DNA of 64,000 nt from Pneumocystis sp. 'macacae' (lineage: Eukaryota; Ascomycota; Pneumocystomycetes; Pneumocystales; Pneumocystaceae). This document shows, one piece after another, positions 20,948 to 32,991 of this stretch; positions within the stretch are counted from its first letter, which is position 1; every line of letters starts with the position of its first letter. Position numbers and translations under genes: made by a program. The notes beneath the pieces are model-generated. The model was not told the origin of the DNA, searched no databases, and saw only the letters and a list, made by a program, of their open reading frames with translations. Location of the stretch: assembly GCA_018127085.1 (NCBI GenBank), contig CM030734.1, positions 1 through 64,000 of the forward strand. The letters are read 5' to 3'.

Positions 20948-21969
20948 ATGAATTCTTTAAGAGAATTGTCAAATTCTTGTAAGCTAGTGCTTTTGGAAGT
21001 TACTAAAAATCAAATTCAATTTCATCGATTAAAGTTACATTCTGAAGTTTTCAGTGAAAAAGAAAGATCTGTACTATTACTTCTTGAAAAATTAGAAGAA
21101 TTAAATAATGAAAAGAAAATGATTATTTTAGATGAAAAAGTTGGTTTGTTTTATAGTTATACTATTTTTTTCTACTTAACGTTAATTTAGTTGTAGATAA
21201 TACTACTTTAGAAAAAGATTTATCAGAAAAAATTAAAGAAGCTCAATTCGAGTTACTTATTGCGAATGCAATAAATACAACAAAAAATCTTATAATTGAA
21301 AAGTATTATGTTTATCTATTAATTAATGATTTTAATTGGATATTTAGTTTTATTGAAACAAATCCTATTTTGCAGGCTGTTTATTTTAATGGAAGTCTAA
21401 CTGAACAAGACCGGTAACTTGGTTTGACTATTTTATTATTATCTTATGTTATAGAGCTATAAATTCTTCCCTCGAGAAATGTGATAATATTATTTCTAAA
21501 CTTTTAAAGTTTCATAATTTTTTATTAAAAAATGAAAAAAAAATTCTATATCTTCAGAAAAAGATATTGAGTATACAGATATAATTGATTTTATTTTTTT
21601 TTAATTTTTTTATAGAATCGTTTTCTGAAAATGAAGAAAAGGTTAAAAAAATTTTAGAAATTACTGCTAATATTAGAGATCGTGAAGAAAAAATGCTTTC
21701 TGTTTTCGAGAAGCAGCAGAAAGAGAAGTTCTGTCAATCTTTTTTTTTTTTTTTAACATTATTTAGGTTGGTTAAAGAAATGAATGATATAAAACATCGT
21801 GTTGCTATTGTAAAAAATTGTTTACAAGTATTACTTTTTAGTTTTGTTTTTACGATATTTATTTTTTTAGGGCATAATTTTAGAAAGTGGGATTAATTGG
21901 TTTGAGAATGAACATTGGAGGAATATAATGCTTAAAACAGGTGAACATGATAATTATATTATAAAATAA
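20948..21969 (+). CDS. CENP-H-like inner kinetochore protein
   Basis: I read a coiled-coil protein of about 230 residues from some six exons. The start ATG opens MNSLRELSNSCKLVLLEVTK. The body is E/K/L-rich with heptad character. The final exons read VKEMNDIKHRVAIVKNCLQ then GIILESGINWFENEHW, ending NYIIK and stop. The C-terminal LQ-x-IIL-S-GxNW-ED motif is the signature of CENP-H (Fta3 in fission yeast), a member of the CCAN/Mis6 complex that links CENP-A chromatin to the outer kinetochore. Assignment rests mainly on that motif, because coiled-coil sequence alone is uninformative. Confidence 0.65.
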
Positions 21970-22159
21970 ATTATATTTTTAAAAATGTATAAATCTGTTT
22001 TAACTATTTTATACTTCATGATTATGAAGTTAAATATTTAGAATTCTTAATAATACTCTTATAATTGGTAATAATACATAAATAGTTATATATTTTATCA
22101 TTATTAAGAATATTTTAAACGTTATCTGGAACAAGATAATCATCATATATATAACTTTT

Positions 22160-25100
22160 TAATGTTTTTTGTCTCTTTTATCATTTTTTTCTGGATTTTT
22201 ATCTGCGTGAATTTGTTTTTGCCACATAGAATAATATAGACAATTTTCACTCATTTTTTTTGTTTGATCTAAGAGTTCTTCGTGTGTACCACTTTCTACT
22301 ATAGATCCATCTTTCATACAAAGAATAAGATCACATGATATGATAGTAGAAAGTCTATGAGCGATACAAATAGTAGTACGACCTTCCGCTAATTTTTTTA
22401 GTGCAATTTGAACTTGTCTTTCAGTATGTGTATCAAGAGCAGATGTTGCTTCATCTAATAGAATTATCTAATATTGTTAGTAATCAATGTATTGAAGATA
22501 ATATATACTTTAGGATTCTTTAAAATTGTTCGCGCTATCGCAATTCTTTGTTTTTCTCCTCCGCTTAAACGTAATCCTCTTTCGCCTACTCTTGTATCGT
22601 ATTTATTCGGCCAAGTCATAATCTTGTTATGGATTTGTGCCATACGCGCCGCTTCGAAAACTTCTTCGTCTGATGCATCTGGTTTTGCATAACGAATATT
22701 AAACATAATAGTATCATTGAAAAGAACAGTATCTAAATACGTTAAAAAACTATTTTAAAAATATAATACCTTGTGGAACAATTCCTATGTTTTTTCTAAG
22801 GGAACTAAGTTTCACATCATGAATATTTTGTCCATCAATTTTAATTGCACCAGAGTCGATATTAAAGAATTTAAATAAACACCGAAGTACTGTTGTTTTT
22901 CCTGATCCGCTTTCTCCTTTATTTAAAATTACTTTTTATGTAATAAACTTTTTACTTGCCCACTAAAGCTATTGATGTGCCAGCTTTTGCATGAAAACTT
23001 AGTGCTTTTAAAGCTGTTTTTTTGTTATCATAGGAAAAATGAACATTATCTGGATTTTCATTAGTATGTAATGTTTAAATTTCAAAATTATACCAAATAT
23101 AACTTCTCCATGTGTTATTTTTAAATCAATCGCATCAGGTTTATCAAAAACTGAAGGTTTTTCATTAAACTTGTAAATTAGTATTTAATATAAGCTTGAG
23201 AATATTTTCTTACTAATTCCAACATTCTTTCTGCATCCACGAGGCTTGATTGTAAAGATCTATAAAGACTTAATTGTTTTATTAGCCTACTTTTTTCTTA
23301 ATTAATATTGTTTTACCTTCCAAAATAATTTAACGGTCCTAATAAAGATAATTATAATCTATTTTTAATAAATATTAAATACCTTGTAATTGAGTCATGT
23401 AGGTCAATAAAGATACAAAATTTCCTACTGATGTCTGATTTTTAACGACTTTATATGCAGAAAGAAACGCTATAGAAAGAAGACCAATAGTATATATTGC
23501 ATTTTGTACTGTATTTAGAAAATTTAAAGAACCTATGATCATTATATATTATTCTTTGAGAAACTAATTGGCTCTACTTAATACATTATATTCAGCTTTT
23601 TGATATGTTTTAACTGCATCTTCATGACGATTAAATTCGAAATACTCTGCATTAAAATACTAACACGTTGATAAACTTCAAAATCATTATATAACAAACC
23701 TTTACAGTCTCATAGTTAGTTATGGAGTCGCATTTTATTGAATATTCTTCTCTATGTTTGCTAACCATATCTCGTCTATTTATATATATATACCTTTAAG
23801 ATCAATTTCAATATTAAGAAACTAACCGATATTCTGTTCTCCATTCCGTAATTTTTATCGTTATATAAATATAAGAAATTGTCATAATCATTATAATAAG
23901 AGCAAAATATGCATCAAAATTAATGAAAAAGTATATAATTGCAACAAAAATATCGATAATTACTGGCAAAACTTGAAATATAATGAGGTCGAAAAAAGTA
24001 TTTATAGAAGAACCATGATCTAAGGCACTCATAATTTCTCCTGTTTTTTTTGATAAATGAAAATCCAGAGAAAGAGTATGAATATGCTCAAAAGCCTTAA
24101 AATTAATACAATATATACCTATAGATAAAAGCAGTACCTTCACAGAAAGATTTCTATAAGCATGTTGATTAATTGGTATCCAAAGATGAGATCTAATGGA
24201 TGATATTAAACCCATATTTCCTTGCAAAAACTTATAGAGCATAAAAATAAGAACATATACCCAAATATTTCCTATATTGTTTATATTTTTTATTTATAAT
24301 AATTATTTATTACCTTTGTTATCTGTATTAGTAATAAGTTTATCAGTAATGATTCCTAGTTGTTGTGGTGTCAAAATGTTTATGTATCTTGAAATAAGTA
24401 AAAGAGCTAGGAAAATTAAAAAAAAAAATTGATTTATAATATAGATATACTAAAACAGAAAAAAATTGTAATTTTTAATGATAAAATGTTTTTAGGCCAA
24501 ATATATGGGAAAAATAATGTAAACTTTTTAGTATATTCCCACCATTTGTTCCATGATTTTTCACTGTTTAATGTCTGTTTTCTCTTTAAAAACTATTAAT
24601 TATATTTAATGCAAAAATTTCTACCTTAGTAACTGATAATTCATCATCATCATAGATTTGATCTTCTTCAAATAAAGGTGAACTTTCCCCTATACCTAGT
24701 GTTGGTTTCTTTGATATTGTTAATAAATAAAAAGTAAAGAAAAATAATGAAATTAAAATTCTTAGTAAAGTTATAGAATAATAAGCTATTTCCCAACCAG
24801 ATAGAGATAAATTTGATAATATAAAAAAGAAGAGTGTTGTATCAGCTATTATCTGGAAAACATAAATAAACAAAGTGTTTGATTTTATAATATTTTGATG
24901 TTTTATCTTAATAGTATCTACAAATATTATACACCATGTAAAAATACTGCTTAATGTATAAAACTAAGAGTTATTTAGTATGGCTTTTATGAAGTTGTTC
25001 TTATGAAATATTGAAATACATACTACTATAGATTGTGCAATCCACCAGTTCTGTTTAATTAATATATAAATTAAAAACAATATTGAATCTCCAACCTAAA

Positions 25101-25315
25101 CAATGTTAGTTTATATTACGGTTTTTATACGACTTAAATAATACAAAGGTTAGTAAAATTAAAAAAGATGAAATAGTTTGAAGTAATAATGAAATATTTT
25201 GTTTTTCTTTAATGTGTTTTTTTGAAGTTACTGAAGCTGTAATATATAGTGTTAAAAGAAGCCATGGAAGGGCATAATGAATAAAATTAATTACAATATT
25301 ATTATTTATATCCAT
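22160..25315 (-). CDS. Hmt1/ABCB6-type ABC half-transporter
   Basis: This is a membrane ABC half-transporter of the heavy-metal-tolerance group, whose known members act at the vacuole or mitochondrion with thiol-metal or porphyrin substrates. ATG at 25315 opens an N-terminal block of extra hydrophobic segments, characteristic of Hmt1/ABCB6. The transmembrane domain contains [20 protein letters not shown] and [12 protein letters not shown], both strongly family-like. The nucleotide-binding domain is complete: Walker [10 protein letters not shown] (about 22,900), signature [12 protein letters not shown] (about 22,560), Walker [13 protein letters not shown] (about 22,450), and H-loop AHRLS (about 22,360). 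At least ten short introns interrupt it. The end is at TAA 22160-22162 after the [11 protein letters not shown] tail. The metal substrate cannot be deduced. Confidence 0.88.
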
Positions 25316-25554
25316 TATAAACGTTTTGAATTTTTAATAATTCAATGGGTAAAAAATATAAAAACCTACAAATGAATATCGTAAAAAATAAAATTATATA
25401 CTTTTTATTCAACATTAACTGAATAAAACAGTAAATACTGATAAATAATGGATTACGATGAATTATTTAGTACTATATGGTTAATTAAAAAAAAAATTTA
25501 AAACTAGATAAAATTTTGAATTTTATTTAATGTATGTTTTATACAAAGTTGATC
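25316..25554. other. Intergenic AT-rich spacer
   Basis: About 240 bp between the ABC transporter start and the stop of the next gene on the same strand. Nothing specific recognised. Confidence 0.5.
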
Positions 25555-27162
25555 TTAATTAAGAGTTATTGCTGAAAAAGTATTTAATAAATTGTTAGAG
25601 GATGTGACCATTACAGGTTTATCATCTTCTATAAAATCTTTTATACTAGAGGCATTAGGATTATTTTTTATTATTGGTTTTATAATATTATTTTCTGCAT
25701 AATGTTCTGATGTTTCGTCTTTTATAATATCAAATAACTTAACGATACTAGAAAGCTTTAGTTTCTCTGAAAATTCTGTTATTATAGCAGTAGGTTTGCG
25801 TCTAGAAGGGCCTTTAGATCTTGTTTTTCGCAAATCCTCTAGCATAGATGATTTAAGTAATGGTTTATTGGTTTCGACTAAAGAGTTAAAAGTGTCGTTT
25901 TTATTTGTATTGGTTTGTAAATGTGTAAGATTTGATATTCTTGGCGACCCAAATTTTAATTTTTCTTCTAAATCTCGAGAAAATTGTGCTCGTGTATTAA
26001 TTGAATTTTTAATATTAGAGAATGATGCATGCGATGAATAAAGCATATTCGATGTGAATTCTTTTTTTATAGGTCTTAATGGAAGAGTTGGTTTATTTTT
26101 TATTTCTGAATTTGCTGATTGATTGTTTTCATTTTCCGATTCTTTAATTTGATTAGATGAATCGATTTTTTGCATAAATTTTGAACATTTTTCAATTTTG
26201 GAAGCATTATTGTTAATAAAATTTGATAAAGTTGAGTTTTTTTCCGTAATGTCTTCGAAAGATATATTATTATCTTGTTCATAAGTCTTGTTATTGAAAA
26301 AATGTTCTCTACAGTTTAAATTTGTATCATTTAGTGCGAGAGTATTTTTTAGATGTGCTTCTGAGGTTTTGAAGTTCCGAAATTCTAAACTTTCCCTTGT
26401 TTTTTGATATTTTTGAAACATATCTGAATTATTTTTACTGGAATGTGATTCGTTTTTTGCATTGTCATAAATAATTGTTTTAGATAACTCTGTTTCCCGA
26501 ATATAATTAGAATCTTTGATATCTTTGGATTGATATGTAATAGTAGAATTTTTGCTAAAAAAATTTGGAGAATATATATCTTTAGGTATAGAAAAGGAGT
26601 CAGAAAAGTACGATAATTTTTCTCCGTTGTGTTCTTTTGTTTCTTTATTTGTAATAATGGTATTTTTTTCTAAAGAATTTAATTGATAATTATTATTACT
26701 GTTTGAAAAAGATATGCATGTTTTGTTTTCAGGCTTAGAATAAAGTTTGCCGTAATGCTTTTCGTGATTTTTATTACAAATGTATGTATATTGTTTTTCT
26801 GTGTTAGAATCCGTTGGAACCAAAATAGAGTTAGATTTTTGAAATATAAGTTCTTTTTGAGAGTTTGATTCAGATATGTTGCTAGGAAAATGAATGTTGA
26901 TATTTTCATGTGTATTGTATGAGGAAGCATTAATAACACTATCTTTTTTGAGATGGTTCATTTGTTCTGCTAAAATATGTTTGTTATAATCATTAGATAA
27001 TTCATCTGAGAATTGTTTTTGAGAAAAATATTGTAGTTCTGTATCTTTTAAATTATCATATGATGTATCTTTTGCCTTTTTTAGAGTGTGTTCCGACTGT
27101 AATATGCATGTTACAAGTTTTTGTGGGCTGTTGGGACGAGGAGGAACAGGTGGTAAAGACAT
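25555..27162 (-). CDS. Disordered PxxP protein, possibly cortical-actin (Aim21-like)
   Basis: A single 535-codon open frame with a real ATG at 27162 and no introns needed, unusual for this locus. The N-terminus is LPPVPPRPN, a class-II SH3 ligand shape, and a second one, LPLRPIKKE, lies about two-thirds along. Most of the protein is Ser/Asn/Lys-rich and probably disordered. A basic motif, LRKTRSKGPSRRKPT, sits near residue 430 before a conserved-looking C-terminal part. PxxP ligands plus an R-x-KGP-x-RR motif recall fungal Aim21-type actin-patch proteins, but I cannot confirm this. Expression looks likely given the intact long frame. Confidence 0.6.
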   Translation of the reverse strand: MSLPPVPPRPNSPQKLVTCILQSEHTLKKAKDTSYDNLKDTELQYFSQKQFSDELSNDYNKHILAEQMNHLKKDSVINASSYNTHENINIHFPSNISESNSQKELIFQKSNSILVPTDSNTEKQYTYICNKNHEKHYGKLYSKPENKTCISFSNSNNNYQLNSLEKNTIITNKETKEHNGEKLSYFSDSFSIPKDIYSPNFFSKNSTITYQSKDIKDSNYIRETELSKTIIYDNAKNESHSSKNNSDMFQKYQKTRESLEFRNFKTSEAHLKNTLALNDTNLNCREHFFNNKTYEQDNNISFEDITEKNSTLSNFINNNASKIEKCSKFMQKIDSSNQIKESENENNQSANSEIKNKPTLPLRPIKKEFTSNMLYSSHASFSNIKNSINTRAQFSRDLEEKLKFGSPRISNLTHLQTNTNKNDTFNSLVETNKPLLKSSMLEDLRKTRSKGPSRRKPTAIITEFSEKLKLSSIVKLFDIIKDETSEHYAENNIIKPIIKNNPNASSIKDFIEDDKPVMVTSSNNLLNTFSAITLN

Positions 27163-27609
27163 AAAATATAATGAAAAAAAATGTCGAAATGGCGAATATG
27201 TATATATTTGTATTATTCAAATTTCTTTAATGCGAGAGTGATGAAGATCTGTTTTAAATTAAACTTTAATGCCTTTATCGATGGAAATGTATTGTTTAAA
27301 CAGAGTATAAATAATATTGATAACTTAAATACTATTCTCTAATGTGTGTGATGAGTTTATATTCATTTTATAGTTCCAAAAAGCTAATTATAAACTAAAA
27401 AAATATAATATATTCTTCTCCTGGAAGTATTAGATACATGAATAAAATGTTTTTATGAGCAATGCAAATAAGTAAATCCGAAATGATAATTGAGTTTTTA
27501 AAAAAGCATCTCATCTATATTCCTAAAAACCATTTTCAAAAAAAAATAACACATTTAGTGCATAAAAGTTATGCATATATATAACGATCAAACAATATAG
27601 ATAAACCAC
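27163..27609. other. Intergenic AT-rich spacer
   Basis: No gene or RNA recognised. It contains the promoter region of the PxxP protein and the 3' end of the zinc-finger gene. Confidence 0.5.
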
Positions 27610-28455
27610 TTAATTTTCAAAGGCATTTGAATTTGTTGTGTCCATAATCATATAATTAATTTCATCATTGGTGTCAGGGTCTCCTACAAATAAATTGCGA
27701 CCACCGCGTCTGAAATGAGTACGTAGATGAGCTCGCAGATTATCACTACGTGAAAACCACCGTCCACATTCTCTTATACTACATTGAAATGGCTTTTCAC
27801 TAGTATGTGAACGTTCATGACGTTTAAGATGTTCGTAACGTTTAAAGCGTTTATTACAAATATCACAAATATGTGTCTTATCGAGAGAAGAAACGATTAA
27901 AGGGGGGGAATGACTATTTTTATATGAGACAGATGACTTCCGATGACTATAGTGATGCTGAAAATAATTAAGTACATTGCTAGCGGCCATGATTTGCGCT
28001 GATGATTTATCGTAGAAAGAATCTGTAAAAGATTGAGAGGACGATGGATTATAAGTGAAATATGATGTAGATGCATCATAGATATCATCAGTATATCTAG
28101 GATATGTATCGCAATGCATTATTTTAATACCTTCAAGAGATGATCGACTTCTTTTAGGAATAGGTTGCTCATATGAAAGATCATCCAGTAATATAGAAGT
28201 AGGTGTATGTTGTATTTTAGGTACAGTAGGATAAAAATTTTTGTGAACGTTATTTTCAAGTGGTGTAAGAGGAAACATTTGAGAAGATGGTGTTTCGATG
28301 GCACTTATAGTTGAGATAGTAGAGGTCGAACCGCTACGATAAATACTACAAGGTAAAGAAAAGACTTGCTCGGATATGGGCATTGAATGGTGCCGCTTGA
28401 GGGGTGGAAGCATCACAGGATATTGGTAAGATAATGGAGGAAGATGAGACTTCAT
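27610..28455 (-). CDS. C2H2 zinc-finger transcription factor (Msn2/Seb1-type finger pair)
   Basis: An intronless 281-residue frame starting at ATG 28455. Two adjacent C2H2 fingers occupy roughly residues 193-250. The first reads [17 protein letters not shown], and the second is C-x4-C with [17 protein letters not shown]. The linker TSEKPF is canonical. This pair resembles Msn2/Msn4/Seb1-type stress regulators that bind the AGGGG element, because recognition-helix residues RYEHLKR and RSDNLRA are similar. The N-terminal 190 residues are Ser/Pro/Tyr-rich and probably a transactivation or regulatory region. The fingers are not at the extreme C-terminus; about 30 residues follow. The target genes are unknown. 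Confidence 0.85.
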   Translation of the reverse strand: MKSHLPPLSYQYPVMLPPLKRHHSMPISEQVFSLPCSIYRSGSTSTISTISAIETPSSQMFPLTPLENNVHKNFYPTVPKIQHTPTSILLDDLSYEQPIPKRSRSSLEGIKIMHCDTYPRYTDDIYDASTSYFTYNPSSSQSFTDSFYDKSSAQIMAASNVLNYFQHHYSHRKSSVSYKNSHSPPLIVSSLDKTHICDICNKRFKRYEHLKRHERSHTSEKPFQCSIRECGRWFSRSDNLRAHLRTHFRRGGRNLFVGDPDTNDEINYMIMDTTNSNAFEN

Positions 28456-28502
28456 AATACAATTATTGACAAATGTGCAAATAAATTAATTTACTCCTCC
28501 AA

Positions 28503-29160
28503 TTATACAATGATATTGCTAAAATAAAGAATCTGTTTGAAATTAGTATGAAGATATAAAAAATTGTAAACATGCTCCCATAAATATCCTGAAGCTGGTA
28601 ATACGTCTATTAATGTATCAAGTAGTAAAATGGATAATACTAAATCCAACAATATATACGCTGGTAATAAAATATTTATATCCGAGGTAATGTTAAACCA
28701 AAACTTTCTTCGTTGTCGATTATTTCATTACTAATACTATAGGAGTATGTAGTTTTATATACCTTATCAAAAATTGATTCTGAAAAGGTATCTATAAAAA
28801 GCCTAAATTTAAAAAATAAAAGCTTGTTTAAACCAGTAGAGAGAATTGAAATAAGTTGAAAGGATTTGGAAGTGTTGAGGTCTGACTGTAAAGATGACTG
28901 GATGTTTAAAAGAGTTTGAAAAAAATAGCCGCAATAGAGCAATATAAATGCTAAGCTGATCGTTTGTGCATAAAAAAGTGACTAGGTTAAGATGTGAATA
29001 TAAAGTTTCAAAGCCGTTCTTCATGCGCCTAGAATATCTACCTCAGTCTTCATAAGCTTAATATGTTAGTCTGCCTGCATGATGACAAAAACTCTTCTGA
29101 AGCTAGACTTGTTTTGTAGAAATCTTACAAAAATACTAGAAAGGTGTGTTACTTTATATA
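28503..29160 (-). CDS. Possible Pex11-family peroxisomal membrane protein (exon model incomplete)
   Basis: Three exon-like blocks line up on the minus strand. One near 29,075-29,160 reads LSSIFVRFLQNKSSFRRVFV followed by IMQ. One from 28981 starts right after a good acceptor (AACCTAG) and includes LQSDLNTSKSFQLISIL followed by LNKLLFFKFRLFID. After a 59-bp GT-AG intron (28704-28762) a third reads FWFNITSDINILLPAYILL and LIDVLPASGYLW, ending at TAA 28503-28505. The pattern of RFL followed by a helix, then L-S-x-L-x-K-LxxF-x-FxID, then a C-terminal DxLIDxxPAxGY resembles Pex11 proteins, which elongate and divide peroxisomes. I found no convincing start ATG, and the alternative is that this is untranslated or decayed sequence. 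Confidence 0.38.
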
Positions 29161-31549
29161 GTCTGATTATAACGCCTCTGTGGCTGACTGTTGATGAATG
29201 CTCTGAGCTTGTCTTTATATAGCTTTAGTCATGTTTCTATAAGAGCTGAGTTTTGATGATATAAGGGTTAGGGTTTGATGTTTGTATCTGTTTATCCCAT
29301 ATTTAGTTTAGGAATATTATCTGTTTGTTGATAATTTCCCAAATAAGATTTGGCTCCATATTAAACACAACGGAATTTCGCTTTTAAAAATTTGGATAGA
29401 GTAATGCAAGGGCTGAAAGTATGCACTAGTGTGCATAGAACGCATTGGTAAAACGGATCTTATTATGTATGATGATTTAAATTTACTTTGATTTTTTTAC
29501 CTGAAGAATTAATATTAAGTATTGAAGAATTTTATGATATTTTTTGTTTGGATGGTGTTTTGCTTAGTTTTTTAGGAAAGGTTCTCTCAAGTGATAGTTT
29601 ATGAATGAGGATTATTATAATTGTTTTTCATGGAGTTAATTGTTAAGAATACGTTATTACAGATTTATTAAATTAATTCATTATGCAAACAAGATATATA
29701 TTTATATAATTTTAATTGTTTTAGTTAAGATTATAATTGATTTTAAGTTATGTCTATATATGAATTTATTTTATTAAAAAAATAAATTATAGTAAACTGG
29801 ATTTTAATTAAAGAATATAAGCTGTATGCAACTAAGTAGTTGGAATATAGTTGTTGAATTGTTATAAATAGTACTTTTTATTGTATATTATTTATAAAAG
29901 ATAACTATTAGTTACTTATAGGTGTAAAATTGTTATATGCTAATAGGATTATTGATATATATAATAAAGAGATGTATATCTAAAAAAGGTTAAATGTATT
30001 ATGGACGTATTTGTACTCAGGTAGTTAGAGAAGAATTAAGTGAATAAATTGTATAGTATTTTGTTTCTTTAATAGTTAAATCTCGTTTAAAATTGAAGAA
30101 TTAAGGAATGTGAAAAAATTATGGGAATGGATGTTGGTTGAATATTCGTGTATAAAATGTTTTTTGGTTTGGTTTTACTTTTTTTTTAGTCTTTTTATTT
30201 TAAATAATTTGTTAATAAAAATAATGAAAGAGAATGGTAATTTTTAATGAATTAATTTATAAATTTTATATTATAATTAAAACATAGTAATTTGATTCTT
30301 AATAGAATACATGTTTTAAAAAGTTTTAATACTTGTTTGTATTGAAAAAATATTATATTATTGTTAATAATAAGTTATAGTTTTTAGCTAGGTTTATGTT
30401 TTCTTATTGTTTCATATAGTTTTTACATTAGAATATATAGACTTTAAGATATTGGATAGTGTAGATAGTTAGCAATGGAGTTTGTAATGCTTATGTTCAT
30501 TTTTATGTTAAAAATTTATTAGGACTTGAAAATATATTAGAATGTTTTATTGTATTTTATTTAGGGTTGTAGAAAGTTTTAGTTATAGATTTTTTTGTTA
30601 TTAGTATTTATGTAGAATTGACTGTTAATTAAGTAGTTTAAGTTGTATAATAAGATTATTTTATAATTGTATATATGTTTGTTAATTTAATTATTGGTTT
30701 TAGGGTTGTTTTAATAATATATTGATTTTTGTTTAATATAAGTTATATAATTTTTTATTGAACGATGTATAGTAAAATTTGTTGTTTCTAATGAGTTGAT
30801 TATAATTTTTTTATAATTAGTGAGGTTACTTATTAAAATAATCATGATTTATATAAGTTATAATGTGACTAGTATATTGATATTTTTTAATTATTTTTTA
30901 AATTTTGTTTATAATGGTAAATGAATTATGTTTTAAATAATTTAATGATGTAACACTAAAATTTTTGGTACTTTAGTATAGATATTCTTTATTTTATATA
31001 TATTTAGAAAGTATTAGTATAAAAGAATTTATTATATTTTATAGATTAAATTTTTATTGCAAAACTGAGTAAATGTTTCACTTTATTTAATTCCTATAAT
31101 TAAAATTAATTATTGCATATGGAGCCTTTTTCCAAAACAATTTTAAGGAAAATCATATTTTTTTGTTTTTACTACAGTCATTATTTTCGGAGCTGTCATT
31201 TTATTTTGATTAAGATAAAAAGGTTAAGGATTATGGATTTGGGTTATAATTATTGATAAAGTTTATGAAATTAGAATTTTGTTTATAGTAGATTCTAAAA
31301 AAAAAAGAATGATATTTATTTATCTTTGTAATTAGTGTTTACACAGAGTTAATGTTGAAAAACGATAGTTGTGTATATAAATGAATTTGTATTCTTATAT
31401 ATTTTTAATTAAAGGAAATTTTCAATTTTAAAAGATTCAAAACATATAAAACCTTATAGTTAAGTTGGCCATGTCTGGTATAATGGTAGTTCTGAGTAAG
31501 TCTTAGGTATTGGTAGTATCCTAATAAAGCGTTAGTATACGCTAGATCG
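29161..31549. other. 2.4-kb AT-rich intergenic region
   Basis: No gene could be assembled. Near 29,263-29,273 there is AGGGTTAGGG, two telomere-type repeats. Around 31,465-31,550 the sequence is less AT-biased and superficially tRNA-like (GGTATAATGGTAG) but does not fold as a cloverleaf and lacks a T-loop GTTCGA. Confidence 0.55.
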
Positions 31550-32991
31550 TTAAAAGAATATACACCATTCTATTATATTTACAGTTAAAAGTATAATACA
31601 TACTACAAAACAAATGTTCTTTATATAATATAGAATATGTTTTTTAGTTTCCATCCCCTTATTTTTATATAAAAGTTGGAGTTCTAATATATCTTTTTTT
31701 GAAATGGAGGACCTGTCTTTAAATTCTTCTTCAAATTTTTGTATTTTAAGTTCTAATTCTTCTACGTTAATAATTGTACTTTTTAATTCTTCTTGTAAAA
31801 GTAATAACATTTTTGTAAGTTTATGGTTTTCATTTTGAGTCTGCAAAATACCAGAATATTTATTTTGTTTTTCAGAAATATGTGAATTTGACAAAGTTTT
31901 AATATATGGTCGAGCTACAAAGGATAAAAAAATGACTATGTATGATTATATACTTACATTGTGGCGTAGTTTTCCATGCACCTGGTCCAAAAAGTTTTAT
32001 AGTTTTATCTATAGTAAGATCATCGATATTAGATAGTTTTTTATGTTCTGAAAAACATGGAATATTTTCATCAATATTGTTATTTTTGTAAAGGCTGTTT
32101 ATTCTTGTATTGTCTGATTTTTCGCAGAAAATGTTTTTAGATACTACATCTAATTCTGTGTCTGAAATTTCATGCTTAGAATTTTCATTATATTGTATTA
32201 TTTCTTCCAAAACATCATATGATGAGTCTTTTTTTTTTTTGATAACATGCCCTGGTTGTTCAGTTGCAATTTTACATAATGGAGTTGAATGAATAAGTTT
32301 TATTTCGCTTTCTTCAGAGCTAGAGGTAGATGCTCTTGAATCTGACATAAGATCAGGCAGTGGTATATAATTTTCTATATGATCAGAGGGTGGATAAATA
32401 GGTGAAATATTATTTGAAAGTTTGACAAAATATTCAGATGAGCTCGGTGACTTTATAGATACATTTTCTTTAAAATTTTTTAAATTCCTGCAGGTTTCTG
32501 TATCAGGAGAAATAGTTTTAGCATTTTCATTTTTAGAGAATTCGGATTTATTATATAGTGTATAAGATAATGGTAAAAATGAATTTGATTCTTGCTGCTT
32601 TTGTGATGACATAGAAGATTTACAGGCATTTTTGAGTCTTTTAATATCATTAGATGGAGTATGTGCCAAAAATGAAGGGGATGATGATGTAGAAGAATGC
32701 AATGATTTCGGCAAAGTAGTTAAACGGATAATAAGCTGTAATTTTATTGGAAAATAAAAGCAAATTTATAAAAAAATATACCTCTTCTTCTGGAATTTTT
32801 TCTCTATTTGAAAATTCTTGGGTGATAATTTTGTTATGATTTTTCGAAAAATGATTATTTATTTTTTTTTCGGTTGTTTGGAATTTATGAAATCTAGATG
32901 TGTTTGATTCTTGGTCGAAAAAAGTAGAATAGTCATTGTTTTGAGACAAAAATCTAGATTTAAACGTGTTTGTGTTTTTAAAAGGTGTCAT
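31550..32991 (-). CDS. Tail-anchored coiled-coil protein of unknown function
   Basis: Three exons join cleanly. Exon 1 starts at ATG 32991 and ends P-E-E-E. A GT-AG intron leads to LIIRLTTLPKSLHSS. Exon 2 is Ser-rich and probably disordered, ending FGPGAWKTTPQ. A second intron (acceptor near 31,918) leads to RPYIKTLSNSH. The last exon has about 60 residues of heptad coiled coil, then a single hydrophobic segment near the C-terminus (ICFVVCIILLTVNIIEWCIF), typical of a tail-anchored ER or nuclear-envelope protein. The FGPGAWKT motif is the most distinctive part, but I do not recognise the family. Confidence 0.7.

Noticed and set aside
22474..22692. Plus-strand ORF opposite the ABC transporter nucleotide-binding domain
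   Set aside because: Shadow of the minus-strand [22 protein letters not shown] exon.
31465..31550. tRNA-like sequence with GGTATAATGGTAG
   Set aside because: Neither strand gives a complete cloverleaf, and there is no T-loop GTTCGA or paired acceptor stem.
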